DNA from: Lacrimispora xylanolytica
GTDB lineage: Bacteria; Bacillota; Clostridia; Lachnospirales; Lachnospiraceae
Direction: 5' to 3'
Assembly (NCBI RefSeq): GCF_026723765.1
Contig: NZ_CP113524.1
Span: forward strand, 2,527,001 to 2,591,000
Length of the DNA stretch: 64,000 nt
In this document: positions 63,032 to 64,000 of the stretch, piece by piece
Numbering within the stretch: the first letter of the stretch is position 1
Layout of the letters: each line of letters starts with the position of its first letter
The notes under the pieces: generated by a model
Database searches by the model: none
Seen by the model: the letters and a program-made list of their open reading frames with translations, nothing else
Told to the model about the DNA's origin: nothing
Made by a program: the position numbers and the translations under genes

Positions 63032-64000
63032 TTATTTATGTTTATAATTTCTAATGAACTTACATTTTTTCTCGTCATAACATTTAGAAATATCGCTTGT
63101 TGTTCCATACTTAATATCTTCTTCCATAGCCTTTGCTAAGGCAATTCTTTCATGAGCAAAATTATCTTTCGCGCCTTTTTCAATAATTAAAGAAAGAAAT
63201 TCTCTATCAATATCTCTATACCCTTCTTTAAAAATTTCAATATGCTCTTTTAACATCTCTAATTGTAATTCCAAAGAATCATAAAATACATCAAAATGAC
63301 CCTTTATATTTTCAATGTCCTCCCCCTTTGCCAGTACTATATTTTCATATAATTTTGTAAAAACAAATAAAGTACATATTAATGCCCAAAAAGGCCCATT
63401 CACTTTTTCAGTAGAAAAACTCATGTTTTCACTCTCGAAATAACAATACATAATATCAAAGCTACAATGACTGTACTTACATAAAAAATCATACAATGGC
63501 CTAAAGTATGTCTGTTCGCTTTCGCCAACATATTTGGAAGGGCCTGATACTAATTGCCCCAAAAATTCATCTTTATCATTTATAATTACATACTTACCTT
63601 TTAGCTTGCCTTTTTTAGCATGCCCCATCGCCATTTCATATGGGTTCATAATGAAATCTACAATTGCTTTCTCCATTTTTTCAACATCTTTTGAGCGGAT
63701 TGATGTACGGATATATTGACTCATTATATAATTTTCCAAAAGACTCCTTACCAAAATAAGAACATCTTCATTCATAGGTAAATTATTATTATTTAACAGT
63801 TTCCTAATTGCCTTTAAGGTTTTTGTACTTTTAGTCATTACAAAATAATCAAATTCATATATGTATGTATACTTTGATGCACGACTTCCCCGCCCTCTAT
63901 CCAAACAATTCAAATATTCAATCAGACCATCCGGGGTGGCTAGGTTTTCACAAAATCGTTTCGAATATAGTATTAATCTATTAATTATTTTATATACTCT
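63032..64000 (-). CDS. DUF5677-like protein, 5' end outside window
   Basis: The frame stays open from 63913 to the right edge (residues FCENLATPDGLIEYLNCLDR and upstream RLILYSKR), so it is longer than the 293 residues from its first in-window TTG, and is cut by the edge. LVRSLLENYIMSQYIRTS and the Y-x-x-x-C-x-x-SH-like FLCKYSHCSFDIMYCY segment resemble DUF5677, a helical family found near mobile and defence loci. Function unknown. The codon and AT bias agree with an accessory gene. Confidence 0.7.
   Translation of the reverse strand, partial: RVYKIINRLILYSKRFCENLATPDGLIEYLNCLDRGRGSRASKYTYIYEFDYFVMTKSTKTLKAIRKLLNNNNLPMNEDVLILVRSLLENYIMSQYIRTSIRSKDVEKMEKAIVDFIMNPYEMAMGHAKKGKLKGKYVIINDKDEFLGQLVSGPSKYVGESEQTYFRPLYDFLCKYSHCSFDIMYCYFESENMSFSTEKVNGPFWALICTLFVFTKLYENIVLAKGEDIENIKGHFDVFYDSLELQLEMLKEHIEIFKEGYRDIDREFLSLIIEKGAKDNFAHERIALAKAMEEDIKYGTTSDISKCYDEKKCKFIRNYKHK

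Overview
The window looks like the chromosome of a spore-forming, saccharolytic, anaerobic Clostridia member, probably Lachnospiraceae of the Lacrimispora/Clostridium sphenoides type. I infer this from Gram-positive SD sites with frequent TTG and GTG starts, Lachnospiraceae-style ABC sugar transporters (LplB/LplC/lipoprotein type), a Csp-like S8 protease, BglG antitermination, citrate lyase and a SpoIIM-like protein. No rRNA, tRNA, complete insertion sequence or CRISPR array was seen.

Layout. 1-3.8 kb: end of a GH94 disaccharide phosphorylase, a nitroreductase, and a small TetR-headed module. 3.9-5.6 kb: an S8 protease whose catalytic-serine motif is altered. 5.8-11.4 kb: a beta-glucoside operon (EIIBCA, GH1, BglG-type antiterminator, MFS) with a readable RAT/terminator switch. 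11.6-16.3 kb: oligosaccharide ABC importer plus a WYL regulator. 16.4-25.7 kb: two AraC regulators, a LysM protein, a calcium-type P-type ATPase behind a leader ORF, a TIM-barrel protein, a CYP152 peroxygenase, and an Asn/Cys-rich small protein. 25.8-29.85 kb: ribDEBAH operon behind a consensus promoter, an FMN riboswitch and three successive terminator-like hairpins. 29.9-33.9 kb: citDEF with a divergent LysR gene. 34-37.7 kb: secreted GH43 and an ABC-2 exporter. 38-46.1 kb: starch/maltodextrin operon (secreted alpha-amylase, MalE, MalF, MalG, neopullulanase) with a divergent LacI regulator. 46.3-49.8 kb: O-antigen-ligase-like, SpoIIM-like and EamA proteins.

50.2-56.1 kb is an AT-rich accessory island and the most interesting region. 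It encodes a cobalamin-binding radical SAM protein with PqqD-like C-terminal sequence. A previously easy-to-miss 33-residue ORF with a strong SD lies directly downstream of it. The island also holds a zinc-finger/HTH/DUF2087 regulator, an MFS exporter, and a LytTR regulator whose phospho-acceptor Asp is Gly. I read this as a candidate RiPP or signalling-peptide system. The radical SAM gene itself sits 1 nt after an 11-codon leader ORF, and two related palindromes flank the two transcription units.

56.2-64 kb: a GH78-family/GPH symporter operon followed by a decayed ROK-kinase fragment and an HPr-like gene, a divergent AraC regulator, a ParB-like hypothetical protein, a multiply frameshifted pseudogene, and a DUF5677-like gene running off the right edge.

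Taken together, most of the window is carbohydrate capture. Secreted GH43 and amylase, ABC, PTS and GPH importers, and intracellular GH1, GH13, GH78 and GH94 enzymes are each paired with a local regulator.
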